A stretch of DNA of 64,000 bases from Granulicella pectinivorans (GCF_900114625.1 NZ_FOZL01000001.1:2790001-2854000); one strand, 5' to 3'; positions 17,270 to 27,161 are shown, counted from the stretch's first letter. The notes: generated by a model from the letters alone, not told the origin. Numbers and translations are program-made.

Positions 17270-18190
17270 TTGTTTCCCGGGGGATTTTTGCGTTTTATCT
17301 CAAGTTTTGCGTTTTTGCTCACCAGCCTGGGGGCCGTGGCCCAGGAAGCTTCGTTGCCCGATGCGCCATCGACCGTTTTGCTGGCCAGCGTGGATGCCGG
17401 GAGTTCGTCTTCGGTGACGCTCGAGGGGGCTCGGGAGTACAGCTTTTATCCGGTTGGATTCGAGCAGGATGCTGCGGCGGCCGCGAAGGCCAGCGACAAG
17501 GGCAAGCAGAAGCCGATGCTGGGCACGGATCTGGACAAGGACGGACACCCGATTCCGCTCTCGCAGCAACAGCCGCAGCGGATTCTTGGATTCATGCCGA
17601 ACTTTCGGTCGGTGTCGGCGGGTGGGGTGCCACCCAAGCCGGGGTGGAAGCTGAACTTCAAGGTAGCTACGCGGCAATCGTTCGATTATTCTTCGTTTCT
17701 TTTTCTGGGGATTACTTCGCTTTCGGCGGAAGGGATCAATTCGCATCCGGTGCTGGGAAAAGGTGTGGGTGGATTTTATGCCTATACCTGGCGGGGATTT
17801 CTGGATAAGACGGATGGGACTTATCTGGGGGCGTGGTTTCTGCCTAGTTTGCTGCATGAAGATACTCGCTACTATGCGATGGGAAGCGGGAACATCGCGA
17901 AGAGAATTCTGTATGTCATCAGCCGGCAGGGAGTTACTCGGACCTATGGCGGGCGGCAGACACCTAACATCGCTGGGCTAGGTGGCAAGGTGCTGACGCA
18001 GGTGATTTCGCGGGAATATTATCCGGCGGGAGCTACCGATTTCAGTGTGCTGGCTACGAAGTTCGGGTACTCGGCGATGCGGGATGTGGCGTTTACTTCG
18101 ATTCGGGAGTTCTATCCGCAGATTGCGGCACACTATATCCGGAAGCACAGGGAGAAGATGGCACGGCTGGCGGCGTCGCAGAATCCCTAG
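17270..18190 (+). CDS. Secreted protein of unknown function
   Basis: About 306 aa with a signal peptide (hydrophobic residues about 8-24, ending AVAQ), followed at once by ASLPDAPS. That Leu-Pro-Asp-Ala-Pro sequence is common after signal peptides in Acidobacteriaceae exported proteins. The rest is moderately hydrophobic, with aromatic and glycine residues alternating (GTYLGAWFLPSLLHEDTRYY), and could form an outer-membrane structure. No domain is recognised. The start is uncertain: TTG 17270 or TTG 17288, the latter just after GGGGGA. No ATG start is available before the signal peptide. Confidence 0.7.
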   Translation: MFPGGFLRFISSFAFLLTSLGAVAQEASLPDAPSTVLLASVDAGSSSSVTLEGAREYSFYPVGFEQDAAAAAKASDKGKQKPMLGTDLDKDGHPIPLSQQQPQRILGFMPNFRSVSAGGVPPKPGWKLNFKVATRQSFDYSSFLFLGITSLSAEGINSHPVLGKGVGGFYAYTWRGFLDKTDGTYLGAWFLPSLLHEDTRYYAMGSGNIAKRILYVISRQGVTRTYGGRQTPNIAGLGGKVLTQVISREYYPAGATDFSVLATKFGYSAMRDVAFTSIREFYPQIAAHYIRKHREKMARLAASQNP

Positions 18191-18198
18191 GCGACTTT

Positions 18199-18606
18199 CT
18201 AGGTGACCTGGAACTCGGGGTCGACGGGGATTTGGAGGGCGTTGGCGATGGCGTTGGTCTCGGAGGCCATGCCGATTACGGCGAGGAGTTCGGCGTGCTG
18301 ATCATCGGACATGCCTTTGGCGCGGGCGGCGGCGGTGTGGGAGTGGATGCAGTAGGTGCAGGCGTTGATGGTCGAGACGGCGATGTAGATGAGCTCTTTG
18401 GTGAGTGGGTCCAGGGTGCCGGGGGCTACCATGACCTCTTTGAGGCTGGCCCAGGTGCGCTCGAGGAGAGCGGGCTGGTTGGCGAGGGCTCGCCAGAAGT
18501 TGTTGATGAAGTCGGAGTTGCGGGTGGCGCGGATGTCGGCGAAGACGGCGGCTACACGGGGGTGGGCGGCGGCTTCGGCGTCGGTGTAGAGGTGGGCGGT
18601 GGGCAT
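18199..18606 (-). CDS. Carboxymuconolactone decarboxylase / AhpD-like protein
   Basis: A small all-alpha protein of the AhpD/CMD family, usually with peroxidase-linked or thiol-disulfide activity. The redox motif CTYCIHSH near residues 82-89 has the CxxC and the following His of the AhpD catalytic set. Length 135 aa is usual. The sequence before it, DPLTKELIYIAVSTINAC, is the family helix. No peroxiredoxin gene is adjacent. An acyl-carrier-like remnant ends ten bases upstream. Confidence 0.9.
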   Translation of the reverse strand: MPTAHLYTDAEAAAHPRVAAVFADIRATRNSDFINNFWRALANQPALLERTWASLKEVMVAPGTLDPLTKELIYIAVSTINACTYCIHSHTAAARAKGMSDDQHAELLAVIGMASETNAIANALQIPVDPEFQVT

Positions 18607-18615
18607 GGGACTAGA

Positions 18616-18774
18616 TTAGTCGGCTCCGAGGTCGTTTTGGAAGTGGGCTTCTTCGCGGATGTCTTCTTCCGGGATTTGGAGCTGGCTCTGGATGATGTCG
18701 CGGAGGGTGGCCCAGACTTTGGGGGCGGTTTCCTTTTCCTGGAGTGAGCGGCGGGTTGGGGTTCTCTGGAAACC
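18616..18774 (-). pseudogene. Truncated acyl-carrier-protein-like remnant
   Basis: On the minus strand an open frame ends in WATLRDIIQSQLQIPEEDI, then FQNDLGAD and a TAA. This matches the first half of an acyl carrier protein, up to but not including the Ser of the DSL motif that carries phosphopantetheine. The reading frame starts inside the REP-like repeat, perhaps at a GTG at about 18774. With the modified Ser and the last two helices missing it cannot work as a carrier. I see it as a 3'-truncated relic; a short peptide of chance resemblance is the alternative. Confidence 0.45.
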
Positions 18775-18805
18775 CACATCCCAGAAGCGGGATGTGGGGC
18801 ACCCG
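18742..18805 (+). repeat. Left 64-bp direct repeat of the RAYT cassette, with REP-like palindrome copy 2
   Basis: The segment from GAGTGAG to GGCACCCG recurs at 19302-19365, exactly 560 bp away. Its last 35 bases (18771-18805) are identical in both. The palindrome core is CCCACATCCC, loop AGAAGC, GGGATGTGGG (18773-18798). Just after it ACCCGG and CCGGGT form a second small hairpin (18801-18819) against the transposase stop. Confidence 0.85.
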
Positions 18806-18819
18806 GTTTTTTGCCGGGT

Positions 18820-19278
18820 TTAGGTGATTTGGACTGTTCGCTGGAGGCCGGTTGCGTAGTAGATGTAGGAGGACCAGGGCCATTCGGTGGGGTCGGTGAC
18901 CAGGCCTCTGGTTACTGGATTGCGGTGCATGTAGCGAAGTTTTTCGATGCGCTTCTTTGTGGTGAAGACGTTGAAGTCGTAGTAACGGGGGAGCCAGAAG
19001 GGGGTCTGTTCGCTTTGGATGGATACGGAGAGTTTGAGGGCTTTGATGGCGTCACCGAGGATGATCTTGGGTGGTTCGCTCATGAGGAGATGGACGTGCT
19101 CGGGCATGATGACGTAGCCCCGGATTTCGAAGGCGTAACGGATGCGGATCTTTTCGAGGGATTGTTCGAAGAGGTTTCTGGAGGATGGGGTGGAGAGGTA
19201 GGGTTTGCGTTTGTGGCAGGAGAAGGTTACGAAGTGCAGGTGGTGCTCGCGTTGGTAACGGACTAGTCCGCGGGGCAT
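18820..19278 (-). CDS. REP-associated tyrosine transposase (RAYT, IS200-like)
   Basis: A 152-residue single-domain Y1 HUH transposase of the TnpA-REP class. The metal-binding HUH motif is HVH in MPEHVHLL, and the catalytic tyrosine is in LRYMHRNPVTRGLV, followed by the class-typical WPWSSY. Such proteins cut single-stranded DNA at REP hairpins and are thought to spread them. This gene sits between two identical REP-like palindromes in direct orientation, the expected arrangement. It looks intact. It is a domesticated or semi-mobile gene rather than a full insertion sequence. Confidence 0.92.
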   Translation of the reverse strand: MPRGLVRYQREHHLHFVTFSCHKRKPYLSTPSSRNLFEQSLEKIRIRYAFEIRGYVIMPEHVHLLMSEPPKIILGDAIKALKLSVSIQSEQTPFWLPRYYDFNVFTTKKRIEKLRYMHRNPVTRGLVTDPTEWPWSSYIYYATGLQRTVQIT

Positions 19279-19301
19279 GGTGGGATTTTAGTCGTTGTTT
19301 A

Positions 19302-19365
19302 GAGTGAGAGGTGGGGTGAGCTTCTCTGCAAACCCACATCCCAGAAGCGGGATGTGGGGCACCCG
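19302..19365 (+). repeat. Right 64-bp direct repeat of the RAYT cassette, with REP-like palindrome copy 3
   Basis: Colinear with 18742-18805 over 64 bases; the palindrome core is at 19333-19358. It lies between the transposase start and the AAA ATPase start. Confidence 0.85.
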
Positions 19366-19387
19366 CAGAGGATGTATCATCCGTTAC

Positions 19388-20662
19388 ATGTTAAGTCTAT
19401 TTGGCAAAGAGATCCGGCCATCGATCGACCAAGTTTTCACACCGAGACGCACGGAAGTGAATCGCGCGATATATGTTGACAGAGTTGCGCTGGAGAAGGC
19501 CCTCATTCGGGCGTTGGGCGGCTCACTGCATACGATGATCTATGGCGAGAGTGGGAGCGGGAAATCTTGGCTCTACAAAAAAGTTCTTTCGGACATCGGA
19601 GCCCTGGTGGCAACTGCAAATTGTGCGAACGCAGTTCGATTGAAGTCACTCACAGCGGAGATTCAGCAGGTCGTCGATGAAGAAGAGCCGAAGAGACTTG
19701 CAGAACATAGTGAAGAAATGAACACAACACTTAAAGCAGTTGTGGCTGAAGGTGGCCTGAAAAGTACCCGTAAATACACGTTTTCGGAGAGCGATCCATT
19801 CTTAGACTGCGTGCGTATTCTTCGGGAGCGGGCGGGATCCAATTCAGCAGTCCTAGTGATCGATAACCTGGAAATGATTTTCAGCAGCGCCGCTTTGATG
19901 GAGGAATTGGCCTCTATCGTGATTCTTCTCGATGATGCTCGCTACGCAAAATTCAGTGTAAAGTTGCTCATCGTCGGAGTTCCAAGTGATGCGAAGCGCT
20001 ACCTGTCGAAGACTCATGCAAGTGTCGGAAACCGTCTTTCCGAGATCCCGGAAGTTTCAAATCTTTCATCTGATCAAGTGCGCACACTTATAAAAACTGG
20101 CTTCAGCCTGCTCAAGCTTGAGCTAGACGAAGAGACTCTCGACATGTGGCAAAAGCATGTATTTGAAATAACAATGGGCTACGCCCAGCCAGTACAAGAA
20201 TACTGCCAGCAGCTTGGCTATGTGTTGGAGGATTCCAACTGGAAAATTGAACCAGAGCAACTGAAAGAAGCCAATATCGCCTGGCTCAAGCAAGGTCTCA
20301 GTCAAGCGTCAGGACTCATAAATGAATGGATGAACAAACGCGAAACCAAAGCGGGGCGGCGCAATCAGGTTTTATATGTCTTGTCGAAAAGCAAAAAAAA
20401 GACCTTCCATGTAAATGATGTCGAAAGTGCACTGCGGCTTGAATTTGCCTCCAGTACAAAACCTGATCAAACTCTTGGGGTAGGCCAAATTCTAAGCGAG
20501 TTGAGTAAAGGTCAGAATGCGATTCTAAAGCGCACACAAAGCGAGGCTAGTTACGAATTTCGAGATGCGCGGTTTGCGATGGCTCTGAGAGCTTCCCTTT
20601 ACAAGGATCCGCATCGGTTTAAGATCAGCAAGCTAGATTCCCCGGTAGCAGACATCGAGTAA
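19388..20662 (+). CDS. AAA family ATPase with C-terminal winged-helix-like region
   Basis: A 424-residue P-loop ATPase. Walker A is GESGSGKS at 53-60, Walker B VLVIDN at 155-160, and a sensor-like GVPSD follows at about 198. The layout resembles ORC/Cdc6-like or STAND-type AAA modules. The last 110 residues (from QVLYVLS to the end) look like a winged helix. The gene is visibly richer in A/T and uses more AAA, GAA and ATT codons than its neighbours, which suggests recent transfer. It stands alone between the RAYT cassette and ffh. Function unknown; a stand-alone defence or DNA-management ATPase is possible. The ribosome binding site is weak at ATG 19388. Confidence 0.8.
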   Translation: MLSLFGKEIRPSIDQVFTPRRTEVNRAIYVDRVALEKALIRALGGSLHTMIYGESGSGKSWLYKKVLSDIGALVATANCANAVRLKSLTAEIQQVVDEEEPKRLAEHSEEMNTTLKAVVAEGGLKSTRKYTFSESDPFLDCVRILRERAGSNSAVLVIDNLEMIFSSAALMEELASIVILLDDARYAKFSVKLLIVGVPSDAKRYLSKTHASVGNRLSEIPEVSNLSSDQVRTLIKTGFSLLKLELDEETLDMWQKHVFEITMGYAQPVQEYCQQLGYVLEDSNWKIEPEQLKEANIAWLKQGLSQASGLINEWMNKRETKAGRRNQVLYVLSKSKKKTFHVNDVESALRLEFASSTKPDQTLGVGQILSELSKGQNAILKRTQSEASYEFRDARFAMALRASLYKDPHRFKISKLDSPVADIE

Positions 20663-20664
20663 CG

Positions 20665-22053
<1,389 letters not shown>

Positions 22054-22120
22054 GACTGTCTCTAGGATACAGGGATAAGGGAACAGGGAGTAGGGAGTGG
22101 TACGGCAAGGACTTTGTTGT

Positions 22121-22200
22121 CCTGCCGGACGGGTGCCCTGCGCGGGCGGCGACCACTTCGTGGTGTGTCTACCGGTGTTGCCGACTCACGCTGTGCTGGG
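22121..22200 (+). repeat. Dispersed intergenic repeat, second family, copy 1
   Basis: Starts CCTGCCGGACGGGTGCCC and continues TGCGCGGGCG; about 80 bases align well with 46820-46899. It fills the gap between ffh and the zinc-finger gene. Confidence 0.5.
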
Positions 22201-22236
22201 CCTCGCGTTGCTCGGCGGGGAGCCACTGTGAACGCC

Positions 22237-22494
22237 CTATTCGGCCATCTGTTCGTCGATGAAGCAGAAGCGCCAGTGTTCGCCGGGCTCTTTGGAGGTC
22301 ATGACCGGGTGCTTTGTTGCGTGGAAGTGTTTGGTGGCGTGTTTGTTGGGGCTGGAGTCGCAGCAGCCTACGTGGCCGCAGGTGAGGCAGGTGCGGAGGT
22401 GGACCCACCAGGAATCCATCTTGATGCATTCTTCGCAGCCGGCGGAGTTGGGCTTGTGGGGGTGGGCGGCGGCTAGGTGTTCGCAGAGGGCCAT
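22237..22494 (-). CDS. UBP-type zinc finger protein
   Basis: An 85-residue stand-alone zinc finger of the ubiquitin-protease (UBP) type. The ligands form the family pattern: Cys4, CEEC at 20-23, CLTC at 36-39, GCC at 43-45, and a run of histidines (His52, 56, 58, 62). WWVHLRTCLTCGHVGCCDSS is the family core. In bacteria such proteins are widespread and of unknown role; there is no ubiquitin system here to act on. No deubiquitinase domain is attached. Confidence 0.9.
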   Translation of the reverse strand: MALCEHLAAAHPHKPNSAGCEECIKMDSWWVHLRTCLTCGHVGCCDSSPNKHATKHFHATKHPVMTSKEPGEHWRFCFIDEQMAE

Positions 22495-22631
22495 GGTTCT
22501 TTGGATGCTACATGGGCGGGGTTGGTGGCGGGGGTGTTTTTTGGGGGTGTGCCGGGGTGGTTGCTGACCATGTTGGTTCTGGGGTTGTGGAGAGGCGGTG
22601 GGATGGGGGTTGGGAGCCGGATAATCGGGGA

Positions 22632-23570
22632 ATGAACGGTGCAGGGAATGTACGGACGGTGCGGGAGTACCTGGGATACCTGCGTGTGGAGAAGGGGCTG
22701 CGGCCGGCGTCGTGCGAGGCGTATGGGCGGGACCTGGAGCAGTTTGCGGAAGAGGTGGAGGGAAGCGGGCGGCTGTTGGTGACGGCTCGGCAGGAGGATG
22801 TGAGCGCGTTTATGGCGCGGCAACGCGGGTTTGGGGTGGAGTCGCGGTCGATTGCGCGGAAGCTGAGCTGTCTGAAGGGGTTTTATAAGTGGCTGCTGAT
22901 CGATAAGAGGATCGACTACGATCCGACGCTGAATATCGAGACGCCGGCGAGCTGGAAGGTGCTGCCGAAGTCGCTGGCGGAGGTTGAGGTCGCGGAGATG
23001 CTCGAGAAGACGGGCGCGGCGGCGAGGGTGGCGGATGCGGATGGGCTGGCGCTGCGGGATCATGCGATTTTGGAGTTGTTATATGCAGGCGGGTTAAGGG
23101 TGGGGGAGATCTGCGCGCTGCGGGTGGAGGATCTGGCGCTCGATATGGCGCGGGCGATGGTGCGGGGGAAGGGCGATAAGGAGAGGATTGTGCCGCTGGG
23201 GCGGTCGGCGGTGGAGGCGCTGGAGCGGTACATCCAGCTGGGGAGGCCATCGCTGTTGGGAGCGGGGGCGGTGCAGAGGGCTTTGTTTGTGAGCGTGCGG
23301 GGGAAGGCGCTGACGCGGCAGTGGGTTTGGGAGATGGTGCGGGGGATGTCGGGGACGGGCAGGAAGGCTAGTCCGCATATGCTGCGGCATAGCTGCGCGA
23401 CGCATATGGTCGAGCATGGGGCGGATTTGAGGAGCGTGCAGACGCTGCTGGGACATGCGGACATTGCGACGACGCAGGTGTATACGCATGTGGCGATGGA
23501 GAGGCTGAAGGCGGTGCATCGGATGCATCATCCGCGAGGGAAGAGGCGCGTGGGGGTGGGGAATGAGTAA
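22632..23570 (+). CDS. xerD: Tyrosine recombinase, XerD-like
   Basis: A site-specific tyrosine recombinase, probably one half of the XerC/XerD pair that resolves chromosome dimers at dif. The N-terminal SAM-like DNA-binding domain covers about 1-100. Catalytic residues: Arg156 in GGLRVGE, Lys180 in RGKGDKER, His249 and Arg252 in HMLRHS, His275 in LGHADI, Tyr284 in TQVYTH. Length 312 aa. ATG 22632 is used; an in-frame start at 22512 only adds low-complexity glycine-rich sequence. Its last eight bases overlap the next recombinase gene. Naming D rather than C rests on overall resemblance. Confidence 0.85.
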   Translation: MNGAGNVRTVREYLGYLRVEKGLRPASCEAYGRDLEQFAEEVEGSGRLLVTARQEDVSAFMARQRGFGVESRSIARKLSCLKGFYKWLLIDKRIDYDPTLNIETPASWKVLPKSLAEVEVAEMLEKTGAAARVADADGLALRDHAILELLYAGGLRVGEICALRVEDLALDMARAMVRGKGDKERIVPLGRSAVEALERYIQLGRPSLLGAGAVQRALFVSVRGKALTRQWVWEMVRGMSGTGRKASPHMLRHSCATHMVEHGADLRSVQTLLGHADIATTQVYTHVAMERLKAVHRMHHPRGKRRVGVGNE

Positions 23571-24546
23571 GGACAGCGAGTTTTCCATGTTGGCGGAGGG
23601 ATTTCTGGCGATGCTGTCGGAGGAGCGCGGGGCCTCGGAGCATACGGTGCGGGCGTATGCCCGGGAGATTCGGAGCTTTGCGGCGTATCTGGATGGGCAG
23701 GTGGGTGGCCGAGGGATTGGGGCGGTGCTGCATCTGCATATCCGGGCTTATCTGGGGGATCTCTATGGGCGGGGGCTGACGCAGGCGAGCGCGGCGAGGG
23801 CGCTGGCGGCGATTCGGAGCTGGTTCAAGTGGATGGCGAAAGAGGGGAAGGTGAAGCAGAATCCGGCGCTGCTGGTGTCGACGCCGAAGCTGCCGAAGCA
23901 TCTGCCGCGGGTGCCGAGCGCGGAGGAGGTCAACCGGGTTCTGAACTCGCTGGAGGAGGGCGTGGGAGTGCGTGCGAGGGAGCTTGGGGAGGACGACAAC
24001 GCTGAGGTTGCGGCGTGGCCGGAGCGGGATCGGGTAATCTTTGAGCTGTTGTATGGGTGCGGGATTCGGAACTCGGAGCTGGTGGGGATCGATATCGGGG
24101 ATATCCAGTGGGGGAACGAGGCGATCCTGGTGAGGGGGAAGGGACGTAAGGAACGGTATGTGCCGCTGGGGGATGAGGCGGCGGTGGCGATTCGGGCTTT
24201 GCTGCCTTTGCGGGCGGCGAAACTGGAGGCTGCGGGGAAGGGCTCGCTGGTGGGAGAGGGGCCGTTGGTGACGAACCTGCGGATGCGGGGGGATTGCCGG
24301 TTGACGACGCGTTCGGTGGGACGGATTGTGAAGGCGATCGCGCTGAGCCGGGGTCTGCCGGCGGATGTGCATCCGCATACGCTCAGGCATGCGTTTGGGA
24401 CGCACATGCTGGAGGAGGGTGCGGATCTCAGGGCGATCCAGGAGATGCTGGGGCACGAGAGGCTGTCGACGACGCAGCGGTATACGCAGTTGACGGTGGG
24501 TCAGGTGCAGAGGGTGTATGAGGAGACGCATCCGCGGGCTCGGTGA
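23563..24546 (+). CDS. xerC: Tyrosine recombinase, XerC-like
   Basis: The second recombinase of the pair, overlapping the first by eight bases (ATGAGTAA), so both are made from one message. The catalytic set is complete: Arg169 in GCGIRN, Lys193 in RGKGRKER, His272 and Arg275 in HTLRHA, His298 in LGHERL, Tyr307 in QRYTQL. Length 327 aa; it has an insertion of about 12 residues (near 134-150) before the first catalytic Arg. Coupled expression fits a heterotetramer. I see no clear dif-like site within the window. Confidence 0.85.
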   Translation: MSKDSEFSMLAEGFLAMLSEERGASEHTVRAYAREIRSFAAYLDGQVGGRGIGAVLHLHIRAYLGDLYGRGLTQASAARALAAIRSWFKWMAKEGKVKQNPALLVSTPKLPKHLPRVPSAEEVNRVLNSLEEGVGVRARELGEDDNAEVAAWPERDRVIFELLYGCGIRNSELVGIDIGDIQWGNEAILVRGKGRKERYVPLGDEAAVAIRALLPLRAAKLEAAGKGSLVGEGPLVTNLRMRGDCRLTTRSVGRIVKAIALSRGLPADVHPHTLRHAFGTHMLEEGADLRAIQEMLGHERLSTTQRYTQLTVGQVQRVYEETHPRAR

Positions 24547-24647
24547 AGGATGCCGCTCTCTTGAGGCTCGGTTGGACGGCCTGGGGGATTGGATTTGGGT
24601 GGTTTTTTTTTGGCTGTTGGCGGGGTCGCTTCGCTGCGGGGCGGGAG

Positions 24648-25580
24648 TTAGTTGTTCGGATTTGGGGCTAGTTGTTGGAGACGGGACAGCGTTTCGGGGG
24701 ATGGGGCCGAGAGCATGAGGGCTTCACGCGCGTCGGCGGTCTGGGTGTCCTGCTCGATGAGGTGAAGGAGATAGTCGGTCGCGGACTGCTGGCGGGTTAA
24801 GGCTAAGGCTGACAGGGTGGCTTTGCGGAACCAGGGGTCGCGGGCTCGTTTGTGGGTGGATTTGAGGATGTCTACCGCTTCCGGGGTGTGGGTCTGGGCG
24901 ATGGCCATGGCGGCCTCGGCGGCGGCGTCGTCCTCGGGTGGGAGGAAGCGGGCGGCCCAGGGGATGGCGGATGGGCCTTCGAGGGAGAGGACGCCGGCGT
25001 AGCATGCACCGAGGAGCTCGGGGGAGTCGGAGGCCAGTTCGGCGCGCAGTCGCAGGAGTAGAGCGGAGGAGTCGGTACCGGTTTGTTCGATGGCGCGGGC
25101 GGCGTTGACGCGTACGTTGAGTTCCTTGTCGGCGAGAAGTGGAATGAGGTGCAGGAGGAGCTTGTGGGAGTTGATGGTGCGGCACTGGACGAGCGCGAGG
25201 GCGCAGGTGCTGCGCAGCGGGCCAGCGGTGTCCTCATTGCCGCCCCAGACGGGCTCGGGCTGGAGGTGGCGCATGCCGATGAGGTAGAGGTCGGGGTCCT
25301 GGTACTCGAAGTGGGCGAGGGCTTTGGCGATGGCGTTCTTGGCCCAGCATTGCGGGTCGGATTTGGGGGCGTCTGCGAGGAAGCGGGGGAAGGCTTCTGC
25401 GAGGTTGGGGGCCAGGGCGGTCAGGTTGTGGTGCTGGGCCAGGGTGGCTGCTTTGGAGACGAGGAAGTTGTTGCGGTGGGTGAGGGTCTTGGTGAGGTGC
25501 GGGAGGGCTTCTTCGGGGGTGGCTTGGCGGAGGGCTTCGAGGGCCTGGAGCTCGGCGTCGAATGCGCGCTTGGGAGGCAT
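24648..25580 (-). CDS. HEAT-repeat protein
   Basis: A 310-residue cytoplasmic protein built of alpha-helical HEAT-type repeats. Repeated segments such as LLADKELNVRVNAARAIEQTG, the LASDSPELLGACYAGVL region and DPWFRKATLSALALT share the spacing of the family. There is no signal peptide. Such repeats are scaffolds for protein or tetrapyrrole binding (for example in phycobilin lyases), but no catalytic residue can be named. It is convergent with the XerC gene. Confidence 0.8.
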   Translation of the reverse strand: MPPKRAFDAELQALEALRQATPEEALPHLTKTLTHRNNFLVSKAATLAQHHNLTALAPNLAEAFPRFLADAPKSDPQCWAKNAIAKALAHFEYQDPDLYLIGMRHLQPEPVWGGNEDTAGPLRSTCALALVQCRTINSHKLLLHLIPLLADKELNVRVNAARAIEQTGTDSSALLLRLRAELASDSPELLGACYAGVLSLEGPSAIPWAARFLPPEDDAAAEAAMAIAQTHTPEAVDILKSTHKRARDPWFRKATLSALALTRQQSATDYLLHLIEQDTQTADAREALMLSAPSPETLSRLQQLAPNPNN

Positions 25581-25623
25581 GAGTCTAGGGTAATGCAGGT
25601 TGGAGTCTGTGCGGCCTGGCTGT

Positions 25624-26751
25624 TTAGCGGCTGGTGCGGATACAGTTGCGGCCGTTGCGCTTGGCGTCGTAGAGGGCTGCGTCGGCGCGGTCGACCAGGG
25701 TGGCCAGACGTTCGTGCAGGATGGCTTCGGCGACGCCGATGCTGAGGGTCATGGGTGAGGTTTTCGAGGGGGCGGAGCGGATGCGCTCGGCGATTTCGAT
25801 GGCCTTGATCGAGCTGGTTTCGGGGAGAAGCACCATGAACTCGTCTCCGCCAAAGCGGCCCAGGAGATCGTAGGCGCGGATCTCGTTCAGGATACAGAGC
25901 GTGACCTGACCGAGGGCTTTGTCTCCGGCGAGGTGGCCGTGGGTGTCGTTGATGGACTTGAAGAAGTCGATGTCGATGAGGAGGATCGAGAGGGGTAGCC
26001 GGTTGCGGGTGGCACGGTCGAGCTCGGCGGCGAAGCGGACGTTGATGCCCTGTCGGTTGAGGACGCCGGTGAGGGGATCGACCTGGGCGCGGCGGCCGAT
26101 GATCTCGGTGAGTTCGTCGCCGAAGAGGGCGAGGAAGAAGACGCCGGTGAGCGAGAAGCCGACGATGGCGAAGAGAAGGATTTCGCTGGCGACGTGACCG
26201 CGCGGGTAGAAGCTGGCGGCTTTGCCGTGTAAGGCTGTTGCATAGCTGTTGCGGAAGGCGATGAGAGAAGAGAGGAGCATGAAGGCTGCGAATCCGCGCA
26301 TGAGCCTGCGCTGGACGGGGTAGCGGAGCAGGGTGATGCCTGTGAGCAGGCGAAGCATGGCGACGGAGAGGCCGAGTGTGGTCATGCGGGCGATGACGCT
26401 GTCGTGGACGAAGGTGAAGAAGGCGATGGAGGCGATGGAGAGAAGGGTGACGATCCAGGCGAGGCGGGACATCGGCACGATGAGGAAGCGGACGATCGCG
26501 AGGTAACAGAGGAGGTAGAAGATCAGTATGGAGCAGTCGGCGAAGACGGTGAGGATAGGGTGAGTGGTCGGGGTCTGGGCGGACATGAGGATACCGCCAG
26601 GGATGCAGATGAGGAAGGCGATGGCGGCTTCGGTGGCTCCGCGCATGCGTGGATAGGTCCAGCGGACGCCGAGGAGAAGGACACTGAAGAGAATTGCAAC
26701 GAGAACGTTACAGACGAGCAGCGTTCTGTGATCGAACCAAGCGAGCGACAT
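25624..26751 (-). CDS. Membrane diguanylate cyclase (GGDEF)
   Basis: Makes the second messenger c-di-GMP from two GTP. Six or seven hydrophobic segments fill residues 8-210, an integral-membrane sensor without a named domain. The GGDEF domain starts at VDPLTGVLNRQG; the active site GGDEF is at 301-305. An inhibitory site RxxD (RAYD, 292-295) lies five residues upstream, so the enzyme should be product-inhibited. The second metal Asp is in LLIDIDFFK. The gene appears intact, unlike the remnant at 30934-31570. Confidence 0.93.
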   Translation of the reverse strand: MSLAWFDHRTLLVCNVLVAILFSVLLLGVRWTYPRMRGATEAAIAFLICIPGGILMSAQTPTTHPILTVFADCSILIFYLLCYLAIVRFLIVPMSRLAWIVTLLSIASIAFFTFVHDSVIARMTTLGLSVAMLRLLTGITLLRYPVQRRLMRGFAAFMLLSSLIAFRNSYATALHGKAASFYPRGHVASEILLFAIVGFSLTGVFFLALFGDELTEIIGRRAQVDPLTGVLNRQGINVRFAAELDRATRNRLPLSILLIDIDFFKSINDTHGHLAGDKALGQVTLCILNEIRAYDLLGRFGGDEFMVLLPETSSIKAIEIAERIRSAPSKTSPMTLSIGVAEAILHERLATLVDRADAALYDAKRNGRNCIRTSR

Positions 26752-26803
26752 GGGGAGGGGGCCGTCCTGCCATGCCAGTATAGGCTCACATCGGCAGGGT
26801 TGT

Positions 26804-27130
26804 TTAGTAACGGGGAATGGTCGGGTCGATCTGGCGGGACCAGGACTCGATGCCGCCGGCGATGGACTGGGCCTGGGAGAAGCCCTGCTGGCGGAGCCAC
26901 ATGGTCACGTTGAGCGAACGGGCTCCGTGATGGCAGAGGACGAGGATGGGTTCGTCTTCGTCGAGGTCCTGATGGGCGCGGGAGGGGACGTCGCCCATGG
27001 GCATGAGGAGCGCGTTTTCGATGTGGGCGGTGTCGAACTCCCATTTTTCGCGGACGTCGATGAGGACGGGCGGGTTGGGGGAGGCGAGGAGGGCGGCGGC
27101 GTCTTTGGGGGTGATTTCGGGGTTCAGCAT
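26804..27130 (-). CDS. Rhodanese-domain protein
   Basis: A single rhodanese domain (108 aa), likely to carry sulfur on its active-site Cys66 in LCHHGARS. The motifs VLIDVREKWEF and GGIESWSRQID are characteristic. ATG 27130 has GGAG six bases upstream; a longer frame to 27166 runs into the REP-like repeat. It is cytoplasmic and has no obvious partner among its neighbours. Confidence 0.92.
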   Translation of the reverse strand: MLNPEITPKDAAALLASPNPPVLIDVREKWEFDTAHIENALLMPMGDVPSRAHQDLDEDEPILVLCHHGARSLNVTMWLRQQGFSQAQSIAGGIESWSRQIDPTIPRY

Positions 27131-27161
27131 GTGTCTCTCCGGGTGAGTTTGGGGCGTTCCA

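Noticed and set aside
22632..24546. Tandem tyrosine recombinases as an integron or phage integrase module
   Set aside because: Both have Xer-type lengths and motifs, overlap as a pair, and have no phage genes, attachment repeats or cassettes beside them. A XerD/XerC pair is the simpler reading.
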